In this document: piece after piece, positions 27,742 through 35,933 of the stretch
Layout of the letters: each line of letters opens with the position of its first letter
How positions within the stretch are numbered: the first letter of the stretch is position 1
Source of the DNA: Candidatus Omnitrophota bacterium
GTDB taxonomy: Bacteria; Hinthialibacterota; Hinthialibacteria; Hinthialibacterales; Hinthialibacteraceae
Reading direction: 5' to 3'
DNA length: 50,443 bases
NCBI GenBank assembly: GCA_016934335.1
Contig: JAFGTC010000013.1
Span: 1-50,443 of the forward strand
Notes under the pieces: generated by a model
Told to the model about the DNA's origin: nothing
What the model saw: only the letters and a program-made list of their open reading frames with translations
Database searches by the model: none
Made by a program: the position numbers and the translations under genes

Positions 27742-29898
27742 ATGACATGCTTCTCATCGCGACAATTCTATGTGTTTGTGCTGATTGGCGCCGTCCAATC
27801 ATTCGCTTTCGCTCAAGGCGAATCCATCCTTGTTGATTTCAACGCCGCGACGCCTGTAGGCAATCAAATTTCTCTGCAAGACGTGAATTTCGGGCCCGTT
27901 CCTTCGGCCGAGATCTCATTCGGCGCTGTTCCCACTGACAACGATTTCCCCAATGCTACGGATGGGATCGGAGCGATTGTGGACGCCGATCCCGGCGAAG
28001 GGATCATGATTTTCGGCCCGCCCTCCAACGCGCCCGGGGGGGCGATTATTCGCTGTTCGGTTTATGCGGAGAGCGCAAACGGAGCCATTCACGTCGCCGG
28101 CATCGATCAAACGGAAAACATCTTTGTATCGCAAAATATTCCTAACAACGTCGCATTTTTTCTGGGACGGTGGCGAAGGCATCTCAATATCGCCGTTCCC
28201 GGATCCGCCTCCCTACTGCCCTTAATCCAAGTATACAATCCAAGCCAAACCGAATCGCTGCGCGTTTATCTCGATAATTTTGAAATCATTCCCCTCGAAT
28301 CCGGACGTTTTTACAACGCCGACATCCTATCCGGCGCGGAATACGATCCGGAAGTAATCAGCATCGATGAAAACCCGCAGCCGGCCACGCCGACGGCCAT
28401 TCCAACCACGCCGGCTCCCACTCCAACCAGGCCGGCTGGCAATCCAACGCCGACCGCGACGCCCCAGCCGTCCGGCTCGGCCGTCGGCCTTCGATTGACG
28501 GCCTGTGATCCGACAGGGCCTGCATCTTTGGAAGGCACTATGCAATTCGACGGAATCCCTGTCATCGTCGATCTCATTGACGCGCAGGGAAGAATCGTCA
28601 ATCCCGGTGTGGAAGGCGGAGACGCCGAACGCACTGTAACTCTTTCCGTATCCGGCTCTGCGCTGATCGACGGCATTGCGCCGACTCAGCAAACGACGAT
28701 TATATCTCCTCAAGGCGGGCGCGTAAATATTGTGGATTTCACTCCCGAAGAAGTCCTGCTCACGGCGGAAGCGGAGGGATTGAATTCAACGCCTCCTCTG
28801 CCGCTGCGCTTTGAAGAGGCGGGAGCAATCAGCGGCACAGTGTTTGTGTGGAACGGCCAGTCCTATGCAGCGCCGGAAATCACGGACACGATCACCGTGA
28901 CGGTATACAAATCCGGCGCCGCAGAATCAGACGACTATGTCAAAAGCGAAACGCTGTCGTTCTCCAGCGGCGCTTACACGATTGGAGGATTGCCGGCCGG
29001 CAGTTATAACGTGCAATTCACGGGCCAGCGCCTTAATTTTGATATTCCCGACATCCCAGAAATACCAGAAATCCCCGATATTCCGGATATTCCCGGCTTC
29101 CCCTCAATCCCGGGTTTATCCGTATCCATGCTTTCAGCGAAAGCGTCGCCTATGCAGGATTACAACGACCTGCTCATCCCGCTTGAAACCGTGTGCGTAT
29201 CGAACGTCGCCGTCTCGGCCGGTCAAACCGTGCAAGGCGTTGACGCCAATCTAGGCCTTGTCGATAATCCGGCGCGGCTTCATGGCATGATCATCCCCGA
29301 ATCCTACACGCCCGGAAACTTTGTGCAGGTCATGCTTCAGCCGATAGGAGACGCCTGTGCGGGATCAACGCGACTTGCCAGCGTCGATACGAGCAGCGGC
29401 TCTTACGAAATCACAAATATTCAAGCGGGCGCCTATCTGGTCATCGCTTATGAATTCGATGCAGACGGCAATCTGGTCGAGAAAAATGATGAAAACATGC
29501 AGATCAGTTTCGCACCGGGGGAAGACAAGGAACTCAACATCCCATTAAAACTTCTCATCCCAATCACGCCGATCGCCCCTGCAAACTACCAACGCTTGCC
29601 CCTCGCCAAATTGACGTTTGAATGGACCGTCCCCCCGGGAACTCCGCATCTCAATTATTTACTGATGGTTATGGATCGCTGCGGCGAACTGGTGTATCAG
29701 GAAGAAAATATTTACTACAGCCAAGATGGGAATTCCATTCGAGCAGACATCACGAGCCGAAATTTTCTGGTTTCTGTTAACGACCCGGAAAAAACGATAT
29801 TTTCATGGTACGTAAGCGGCGTCGACTCGGATGGATCCATCACCGCCGATATGCAATATTCAAATGCCTCCGATACCAATTTTCTAGTCGATCAATGA
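27742..29898 (+). CDS. Large secreted protein with Pro/Thr linker and carboxypeptidase-like (SpaA/CarbopepD_reg) domains
   Basis: 718 residues; AAGGAGG lies about 10 bases before the ATG. The signal peptide ends at about residue 25 (SFAFAQ). Residues about 27-200 form a jelly-roll-like domain. A Pro/Thr-rich linker follows at about 211-245 (TPTAIPTTPAPTPTRP), then Ig-like and carboxypeptidase regulatory-like units with AYTIGGLPAGSYNVQF and SYEITNIQAGAYLVIAY. A short IPxIP repeat sits near 433-455, and a fibronectin-III-like end from about 610 (LTFEWTVPPGTPHLNYLLMVMD) closes the protein. No enzyme motif is seen. It is probably an extracellular, substrate- or surface-binding protein. It ends SDTNFLVDQ and lacks the Trp tail. 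Confidence 0.7.
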   Translation: MTCFSSRQFYVFVLIGAVQSFAFAQGESILVDFNAATPVGNQISLQDVNFGPVPSAEISFGAVPTDNDFPNATDGIGAIVDADPGEGIMIFGPPSNAPGGAIIRCSVYAESANGAIHVAGIDQTENIFVSQNIPNNVAFFLGRWRRHLNIAVPGSASLLPLIQVYNPSQTESLRVYLDNFEIIPLESGRFYNADILSGAEYDPEVISIDENPQPATPTAIPTTPAPTPTRPAGNPTPTATPQPSGSAVGLRLTACDPTGPASLEGTMQFDGIPVIVDLIDAQGRIVNPGVEGGDAERTVTLSVSGSALIDGIAPTQQTTIISPQGGRVNIVDFTPEEVLLTAEAEGLNSTPPLPLRFEEAGAISGTVFVWNGQSYAAPEITDTITVTVYKSGAAESDDYVKSETLSFSSGAYTIGGLPAGSYNVQFTGQRLNFDIPDIPEIPEIPDIPDIPGFPSIPGLSVSMLSAKASPMQDYNDLLIPLETVCVSNVAVSAGQTVQGVDANLGLVDNPARLHGMIIPESYTPGNFVQVMLQPIGDACAGSTRLASVDTSSGSYEITNIQAGAYLVIAYEFDADGNLVEKNDENMQISFAPGEDKELNIPLKLLIPITPIAPANYQRLPLAKLTFEWTVPPGTPHLNYLLMVMDRCGELVYQEENIYYSQDGNSIRADITSRNFLVSVNDPEKTIFSWYVSGVDSDGSITADMQYSNASDTNFLVDQ
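29041..29109 (+). repeat. IPxIP coding repeat
   Basis: Short in-frame repeats encode DIPEIPEIPDIPDIPGFPSIPG inside the secreted protein gene, probably a rigid Pro spacer between domains. Confidence 0.6.
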
Positions 29899-29943
29899 GA
29901 AGAACCTGATTTCGCCATTGCGCCTCGCCATTTTCCTTAAAGC

Positions 29944-29985
29944 AAACTCGGCCTGCTCCCTTTTCGAGCAGGCCGAGTTTTTATT
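29944..29985. terminator. Very strong bidirectional terminator
   Basis: A 15-bp perfect stem (aaactcggcctgctc / gagcaggccgagttt) with a 7-base loop, T-tracts on both strands, between convergent genes. Confidence 0.9.
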
Positions 29986-30011
29986 AAACGCGATTCAGAT
30001 CAGCATAGCGA

Positions 30012-31472
30012 TTAATGCAATTCCCAATGGGACACAGCGGTCTCTTCTTTCAGAGGATTTTCCAGAACGATAAAGAAGGTCTGTTCGCCTGGAGTGACTC
30101 CCTGAAATTCTTCATCCCACGAAATGCCGTTGGCGGCGATGACGATATGCTGGTTGTCCATCGAGACGTTGGGCTCGTGAGAATGATATCCCATATCATC
30201 CGGACCGTTGACGTCATGATATTGGAAGGCAAAAAATGAAGGAGTAACCGGCTCCATATCGCTGTTAAAAATGCGAGCAATCGTCTGCTCCGTTCCGGTC
30301 GTGCTCGTGTCGTCAAAAACCACGCACACATTACCCAATTCATCGACGGCCGCCTCGGCTCGCTTGAACGTATCGCCAAATAAATAATCGAGTTCGTTGA
30401 CGTTTACTTCCTTCACGCCTTGAAGATCGTCGCCGCTTGTAGTGGCCACAGCGTCAAAGCGAGACAACACGACGTCGCCCTCGGGGCCTTTTCCCGCATA
30501 GTAGACGTAATTGCCGTTGATATTGGCCGCGATGCGGGTGTCGTCGCCGCGCCCCGTATCCGTAATGGTGCTGAAAGCGTCCTGGTTGAAATAATATTGC
30601 AGGTTCCCATCATTATCGTATACGGAAAAAATGGCCTGAGATCGAATGACAAATCCCCCGTTGAAAGCCGCTACGTTCGACCAAATCTCATGCGCCAATC
30701 CGTCGCCGGATGCATTCCAGGCCGGTTTGATGACCTCGCCGGTCTCTCCGTTGAAAATCGTCGCAATCGCCGCAGTTCCACCTTCTACGATATTTTTCGT
30801 TCGATCTTCGGGGCAGGTGAGGATGTTGCCGTTCGATAGGAAGCGTATATCGCCTCCGTAGCGCATTTGCTGGCCGAATTGCGCATCGAAATTTTCGAAG
30901 GATTGATAAATGGGATCGATGACGTTAGTGATCGGAACAGGTCCGTCCGCCGTTTTGTTGAAGATCTGCACGGTCGCCACTCGATCATCATAAGCGAATC
31001 CCTGATACCAGCGATCCTCCGAATTGAATTCGTCATACAGATAAGGGGTCGTTTCCATCGCGACCATGTAGCGCGTCCCGCCGGGGCGGCGGTCAACCGC
31101 AATGCGAGCCGGATTCCCATCGGTTCGTTTTTCGTTGAAAGGCCCCTTCCACGGATCGCCGGCGTCAGTGTAAAACGCCCAATATTCCTGGACTTCGCCG
31201 GAGGAAGGATCGATAAAAGCAACCTTCGCGTTCATCCCCTGCCCTTCCTCGGGATGCGTATTCGCGATGACGGCGATGGTTCCATCTCCGAAAATGTCCG
31301 TAAACGGCTCCCAATAGGTTCCATTATCAATATCGACTTGAAAAATCCATGTATCCGGAACCACGACTGTCACGCCCGCCGCATCATGGTCGACGGGATA
31401 ATCCTGGGCTATGCCCGAAGATAATCCGACTAGGCATAGCAATCCCACAATCAGTAGAATCTTCTTCCTCAT
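30012..31472 (-). CDS. Secreted propeller-like protein of unknown function with C-terminal Trp tail
   Basis: 486 residues from ATG 31472, chosen because AAGGAGG lies 6 bases upstream and the start gives a clean signal peptide (MRKKILLIVGLLCLVGLSSGIAQ); the open frame runs further upstream into the leader. The mature part repeats strands of the type GDGTIAVIANTH, RFLSNGNILTCPED, NGNYVYYAGKG and ELGNVCVVFDD, which look like beta-propeller blades. No catalytic motif is recognised. The tail TAVSHWELH carries the Trp motif shared with three other exported proteins. It stands alone between strong terminator and leader. Confidence 0.65.
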   Translation of the reverse strand: MRKKILLIVGLLCLVGLSSGIAQDYPVDHDAAGVTVVVPDTWIFQVDIDNGTYWEPFTDIFGDGTIAVIANTHPEEGQGMNAKVAFIDPSSGEVQEYWAFYTDAGDPWKGPFNEKRTDGNPARIAVDRRPGGTRYMVAMETTPYLYDEFNSEDRWYQGFAYDDRVATVQIFNKTADGPVPITNVIDPIYQSFENFDAQFGQQMRYGGDIRFLSNGNILTCPEDRTKNIVEGGTAAIATIFNGETGEVIKPAWNASGDGLAHEIWSNVAAFNGGFVIRSQAIFSVYDNDGNLQYYFNQDAFSTITDTGRGDDTRIAANINGNYVYYAGKGPEGDVVLSRFDAVATTSGDDLQGVKEVNVNELDYLFGDTFKRAEAAVDELGNVCVVFDDTSTTGTEQTIARIFNSDMEPVTPSFFAFQYHDVNGPDDMGYHSHEPNVSMDNQHIVIAANGISWDEEFQGVTPGEQTFFIVLENPLKEETAVSHWELH

Positions 31473-32057
31473 AATGGCCTCCTTACGGATACTAAAAATC
31501 TTTTTTTTCTCGCAGTCTTGACATAAACAAACATCATAAGCAGCACGAATACACAAATATTCTTTTTTTTCACCTCCTTCCATTTGGAATCGAAACAATC
31601 AATTCATTCGATTTATATATACAATTAATCCATCAAGAACATAACGCATTCATGAAATGATTCCAAGACAGGTTCAAGGAATTTCCGATCTTTTTGATGG
31701 AAGCCATTCAATAAAGGAAGGAAATCGATTCCAGGATCGTCAATCCGGTAAATATCAAGCACAAGTAATCAATAAATGACATAAACTAATCAAATTTTGA
31801 ATAGAGCCAATCATAAATTTCGTAATTTTACATGTTTCTATACACTAAACTTTATTGATATAAGATCAATAAATCCAGATTATTAGTTAAAATCCGTTCA
31901 ATCGATGGATAGATTGGCATCTCTTTTGCACATATAAAATAAATAAAGATTCAAAGCATCCCATTTCACCCATTCGAAGCTTCGACGCCGGGGGCGTGAA
32001 TCTAGTCTCAAAGGCAAACCAACCGCTTCACGAGCCATGTAGACATGGAGGCATATT
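31473..32057. other. Long AT-rich intergenic region (585 bases) between divergent genes
   Basis: No coding frame is convincing. It contains the ribosome sites of both flanking genes, a perfect inverted repeat (31851-31873) and T/A-rich tracts. It probably holds promoters for the secreted protein (minus) and the HIRAN protein (plus). Confidence 0.5.
31851..31873. promoter_or_regulatory. Perfect inverted repeat, possible operator
   Basis: tttattgat-ataag-atcaataaa: 9-bp arms around 5 bases, about 185 bases upstream of the HIRAN/ARPP-1 gene. The AT-rich composition raises the chance level. Confidence 0.3.
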
Positions 32058-33542
32058 ATGAGATCATCATCCAATCCTCACGAAAAACAGGCGGGGGAGA
32101 TTCGAACGCATATCGCCGGCATGCAATATGTTCGCGGCAAAGCGCGCCCCGGCGAAAAAGTGTATTTGGAGCGCGAACCCGACAATCCCCACGACTCCTT
32201 CGCGATTCGCATCAAAAATCTTGATTTCGAAGACGTAGGCTTCATTCCGCGCCGGATTTCCTGCTGGCTCGCCGCGTTGATCGATCAAGGAAAAATCATT
32301 ATCGGCGCCGAGATTCCGCTGCAGGACCGCGAAGATCCACAGGATCGACGCGGCGGCCATCCTCTCATTCTCAAAATCTATATCGCCGACAAAGGGCGCT
32401 CGATCTTTTCGCCCAATCCATCCCCCAAAACCGATGTCGAAGCCCTGCAGGAGGCCGTCCGCATTCTTTTTGATAATCTTCACGGATTTGAAAATCCTGA
32501 CATCATCTCGGGTTTGGAAAAACGCCTCCTCCCTGTTTTACGGCGGGATGTCACTCCGGAAACGCATCTGATGCTGCATTTATTTTCGTCCCAGGGAGAG
32601 GAAATTCGAAATCGCCATGGAAAGAAAGTCCGAAAAAAAATCCAACAGGCTTTATCCAGCCTTCAATTGGGAGAGCCCATCCATTACCGCAGTCTCACTT
32701 TGCATCCTATCTTTTGCAATGGCTCGGCCGGCGCCGATTATATTTTATTGAAAACCGCCATCGAATCGGAACTGGCCATTGTGGAAGAAGTGTCCGATCA
32801 AGGACGAGTGAATGAATTGATGCTGCATAATCAAGCGAACAAGCCTCTTCTCATTCCGGAAGGGGAGATTCTGATCGGCGCCAAACAGAACCGGGTCGTC
32901 AATATCAGTCTCATAGCCGCCGCTCACTCGTCCCTGCGCATTCCCGTCAGCTGCGTGGAGCGCGAGCGATGGCGATTCACGTCCAAAACCTTTCAATCGG
33001 CCCATTACGCCAGCCCCAAACTGCGCGCCCAGAAACTCAGGAGCGTTCAGAGATGCCGAAGGGATTCCGGTGCGGCTTACAGCGATCAGGGGGCCGTCTG
33101 GGAAGAAATTTCATCCAATTTACGCGAAATGAACGCCCACTCCAGCACCGAATCGATCACGGACGGCTACCAAAAATCAAAAGAGCGAATCCGAGAGTAT
33201 CGCGATAAGTTCATTCTCCCGGAAAAGGCCGTTGGAGTTTTGGCCGCCAGCGGCGACCGCATCATGGGGATGGACTGTTTCGATTCGCCTCAAAGCTTCC
33301 GGCAATGCTGGGCGAGGCTTTCCGAGTCGTATTTCATCGATGCGATTCAAAATCAGGAAGATGAAATCAGCTCGCGAGAAGTTGTCTCTCAATTTTGGAC
33401 GCATCTCCCCGAATCGATCGACCTTTGCCAGCGATCGATTGGATTGGGGCATGAGTTAATCGCACGAGACCAGGAATTCGCCGGTTCGGGAGTCTGGTAC
33501 GCCGATTCACTCTGCCATCTTTCCATCTTTCGCGTCCAGTGA
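32058..33542 (+). CDS. HIRAN domain fused to an ARPP-1 (DUF6569)-like domain
   Basis: 494 residues; GGAGG lies 8 bases before the ATG. Residues about 12-115 form a HIRAN domain (IAGMQYVRGKARPGEKVYLEREPDNPHD, FAIRIKNL...VGFIPR), a fold that binds DNA ends or stalled-fork single strands in helicases and nucleases. After a helical linker, residues about 210-490 show the ARPP-1 pattern: GEPIHYRSLTLHPIF, ALIEE-like LAIVEEV, LLIPEGEILIGAKQNRVVN and IPVSCVERERW, then VGVLAASGDRIMGMDCFDS. ARPP-1 is known mainly from computational work on systems with rhodanese and phosphatase partners. No partner gene is next to it here. Function is unknown; DNA sensing or conflict is inference. Confidence 0.75.
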   Translation: MRSSSNPHEKQAGEIRTHIAGMQYVRGKARPGEKVYLEREPDNPHDSFAIRIKNLDFEDVGFIPRRISCWLAALIDQGKIIIGAEIPLQDREDPQDRRGGHPLILKIYIADKGRSIFSPNPSPKTDVEALQEAVRILFDNLHGFENPDIISGLEKRLLPVLRRDVTPETHLMLHLFSSQGEEIRNRHGKKVRKKIQQALSSLQLGEPIHYRSLTLHPIFCNGSAGADYILLKTAIESELAIVEEVSDQGRVNELMLHNQANKPLLIPEGEILIGAKQNRVVNISLIAAAHSSLRIPVSCVERERWRFTSKTFQSAHYASPKLRAQKLRSVQRCRRDSGAAYSDQGAVWEEISSNLREMNAHSSTESITDGYQKSKERIREYRDKFILPEKAVGVLAASGDRIMGMDCFDSPQSFRQCWARLSESYFIDAIQNQEDEISSREVVSQFWTHLPESIDLCQRSIGLGHELIARDQEFAGSGVWYADSLCHLSIFRVQ

Positions 33543-33588
33543 AACTTTTTATGCAGCGATAGGTTACGCTTTGTTTTGTAGATGAAAG

Positions 33589-33621
33589 GGAGCGGGCTGC
33601 TCCGCGCTGTCAGCCCGCTCC
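33589..33621. terminator. GC-rich hairpin between convergent genes
   Basis: An 11-bp perfect stem (ggagcgggctg / cagcccgctcc) with an 11-base loop follows the HIRAN gene by 46 bases. The T-tract is weak on both strands, so termination is plausible but not certain. Confidence 0.5.
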
Positions 33622-33657
33622 TCGATATTTCCGCCGCATCAACGAACCAGGATATAA

Positions 33658-33741
33658 CTCTCCACTATCTACTCTCCACTATCTACTCTCCACTATCTAC
33701 TCCCCACTATCCATTCCCCACTATCAATTACCCACTGATTT
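33658..33741. repeat. Degenerate 14-base tandem repeat abutting the radical SAM gene stop
   Basis: Three perfect copies of ctctccactatcta (33658-33699) are followed by three diverging copies (ctccccactatcca, ttccccactatcaa, ttacccactgattt). The last overlaps the stop codon of the minus-strand gene. The same unit type forms the inverted repeat between proS and ribF. Confidence 0.75.
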
Positions 33742-34894
33742 TAACCAGAGGATCGCTCCAGACGCCGGGTATTTTAGTATGGCATTTTTTGCACTCGCCG
33801 TCTTCGAGATTTTCGATCTGCGTCTGAAAGCCCAACCGGCGAATGAGCATGGCGCCGCATTCGGGGCATTTGGTATTTTCCGAGGGATGACCGGCCACAT
33901 TTCCTAAATAAACGTATTTCAATCCCTCCTTCATCATGAGGCTGCGCAATTTTTCCAGCGTTTTAACGGGAGTGGATGTGATTTTCAGTTTGTAGGTCGG
34001 ATGATAGCGCGTCAGGTGAACGGGAACCTGATCGCCCAAGTTTTTAACGATCCATTCCGCCATGGATTTATTTTCGTCTTCGCCGTCATTAAGCGTGGGG
34101 ATAATCAAAACCACCAATTCGAGCCAAACGCCTTCTTCACGAATAATTTTCAGCGCCTTTAAAACGGGCGCCAATTCGCCGCTGCAGGTTTCTTTGTAAA
34201 ATTTTTCGGTGAACGCTTTGAAGTCGATCTTAACGCCCGTCAATTGTTTGCAGAGCGCCCGCAGGGGCTTTTCCTGGATGTAGCCGTTCGAAATCATAAC
34301 GCTGCCGACGCCCAATTCGCGCGCCGCTTTGGCCGCGTCGTACATGTATTCATAAAAAATAACCGGTTCGGAATAGGTATAGGCGATGGTTTGACTTTTC
34401 GTTTCTTTGGCGAGATCCGCCGTCTTTTGGGGAGAAAGGTCGATCATGCGGATTTGCTCGGGGCGGAATTGAGAGATGTCCCAGTTTTGGCAAAATTTGC
34501 ATTCCATGTTGCAGCCGGCGGTGGCGATCGAAAAAGCCGCCGTTCCCGGCATGTAATGGAACAAGGGCTTCTTTTCGATGGGATCGACATGCAGCGTGCA
34601 AGGCCGCCCATAGACCAGCGTTGTATAAACGCCTCCCTTATTCTCTCGAACGCCGCAGTAGCCCCGTTCTTTATCCGCCACCCGGCATTCCTTGGGGCAT
34701 AATTTGCACTGAATCTTTAAATCGTCCAACTTATCGTAATACAGGGCCTCCTGATCGGATAATTCTTTTGTTAAAGGAAGCGCATCGGCGGCCTGCGCGC
34801 CCGGCGCAGCAAGCAGCGTCCCCCCCATTGAAAGAGCGCATCCCGCGCATACGGAGGCTTGAACGAATTTTCGCCGGTTCAATGATGCATCCAT
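33728..34894 (-). CDS. amrS: AmmeMemoRadiSam system radical SAM enzyme with Tat leader
   Basis: 388 residues from ATG 34894, chosen for GAGGA 7 bases upstream and because it yields a twin-arginine leader (LNRRKFVQA, hydrophobic stretch, AQAADA). The radical SAM cluster site is Cys128, Cys132, Cys135 (CNMECKFC). An extra Cys set precedes it (CKLCPKEC from residue 63, and Cys80), as in PflA-like members of this family. A C-terminal Cys ribbon (CPECGAMLI...GECKKCHTKIPG) is present. Family known as AmrS; the reaction is unknown. It is the last gene of a three-gene operon, 11 bases after the DUF362 gene. Tat export of a folded iron-sulfur enzyme is the odd feature. Confidence 0.88.
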   Translation of the reverse strand: MDASLNRRKFVQASVCAGCALSMGGTLLAAPGAQAADALPLTKELSDQEALYYDKLDDLKIQCKLCPKECRVADKERGYCGVRENKGGVYTTLVYGRPCTLHVDPIEKKPLFHYMPGTAAFSIATAGCNMECKFCQNWDISQFRPEQIRMIDLSPQKTADLAKETKSQTIAYTYSEPVIFYEYMYDAAKAARELGVGSVMISNGYIQEKPLRALCKQLTGVKIDFKAFTEKFYKETCSGELAPVLKALKIIREEGVWLELVVLIIPTLNDGEDENKSMAEWIVKNLGDQVPVHLTRYHPTYKLKITSTPVKTLEKLRSLMMKEGLKYVYLGNVAGHPSENTKCPECGAMLIRRLGFQTQIENLEDGECKKCHTKIPGVWSDPLVKISG

Positions 34895-34905
34895 GATTTC
34901 ATCCT

Positions 34906-35931
34906 CTAAATCGTCGCTTCGACCGCGTCGATTCGAGATGGATCGGCGCGGCCGACTTTCTTTTCTTCCGCCAGTTGGATATACAGCGGCTCTCGATCCT
35001 GCTCGCGAAACGAAGGAAGATTGTTCTCCCTGCGCTTCCGGCTCAATATGGATTCCGCGACGGAATCGACCGCCGTCTGATCGGTGGAGGCGATCAAGCC
35101 GCCATAGTTCCAAATTCCTTTCGGGCTGTAGGCGGGGCCTCCATCGTATTGACCGCGGAAGCCGTCGCAGATGGTCAAGCGGATTTTGTTTTTAATATAG
35201 GGATGAAGGCATAGATCCGGCAGATACGGATCTTTATGCACATCGAAGTGATATCGATTGGGATTGTGAATCACTCCAAACAGATTCTTCATGGCGGCCG
35301 ATACGCCCGAGAGGTCGTGATCCTTGAGCACGCCCAAGTTGATCAACGCTGTGCATCCTTTGGAGACGATGCGCGAAAAACAGGAGCCGATGCTTCCGCT
35401 GATTTCCGGTTGAGGCTCATAGCCGACGCCCTGCGAGTCGGTGGCCGCCAGGAGGGCTTTTCCTTTCGCCTCCCGGGGATCGTAGCCGGCTTTTTCCAAT
35501 TCCCGCTCGCTTCGATCCCAAATCACAATGCGGTCGGCGGGGATTCCTATTTCGATCAATCGTTCGGCGATGGCGTAAGCCAATTCGGGGTGGGGCGAAA
35601 GCATTCGCCCTGCCAATGAATTGATTTTTATGGCGACTCGGTCGGCGGGAGAGAATAGAGAGCGCCATACGTCGACGGCTTCTTTTTTTTCACCGAGTCC
35701 GCCCAGGGCGCGCATGGCTTCATCCAACAATTTTCCCGCGCGTTCCGCATCGAGCGTGTTATCCGGCTGCAAGATGTTTTCCGCGCGGGCGATGACCACC
35801 CGGCTTTTCTGCATGGGATTCAAATAAGAATCGGCGCTTTGCGACCGCCGGGGCAGCCACAAGGCCGGCCCGGTGAAAGCGGCGAGTCCCATAGAAGTTA
35901 GGACGGCGCGGCGTGAATAGATTGGCTTCAT
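34906..35931 (-). CDS. DUF362 protein with Tat leader
   Basis: 341 residues from ATG 35931. The leader YSRRAVLTSMGLAAFTGPALWLP has the twin-arginine motif. The mature part is a DUF362 domain: DRVAIKINSLAGRMLSPHPELAYA, DRIVIWDRSERELEKAGY, ALINLGVLKDHDLSGVSAAMKNLFGV and DGGPAYSPKGIWNYGGLIASTDQTAVDSVA. DUF362 proteins often carry ferredoxin-type clusters; none is seen here. The family may bind nucleic acid or metals and its biochemistry is unsettled. The start lies 2 bases after the stop of the MEMO/AMMECR1 gene, so translation is coupled. The linkage places it as an added part of the AmmeMemoRadiSam operon. Confidence 0.82.
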   Translation of the reverse strand: MKPIYSRRAVLTSMGLAAFTGPALWLPRRSQSADSYLNPMQKSRVVIARAENILQPDNTLDAERAGKLLDEAMRALGGLGEKKEAVDVWRSLFSPADRVAIKINSLAGRMLSPHPELAYAIAERLIEIGIPADRIVIWDRSERELEKAGYDPREAKGKALLAATDSQGVGYEPQPEISGSIGSCFSRIVSKGCTALINLGVLKDHDLSGVSAAMKNLFGVIHNPNRYHFDVHKDPYLPDLCLHPYIKNKIRLTICDGFRGQYDGGPAYSPKGIWNYGGLIASTDQTAVDSVAESILSRKRRENNLPSFREQDREPLYIQLAEEKKVGRADPSRIDAVEATI

Positions 35932-35933
35932 GA

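Noticed and set aside
33728-34894. Radical SAM enzyme as the sulfatase maturase (anSME)
   Set aside because: Its domain layout and operon are those of AmrS; the extra Cys layout of anSME is not seen.
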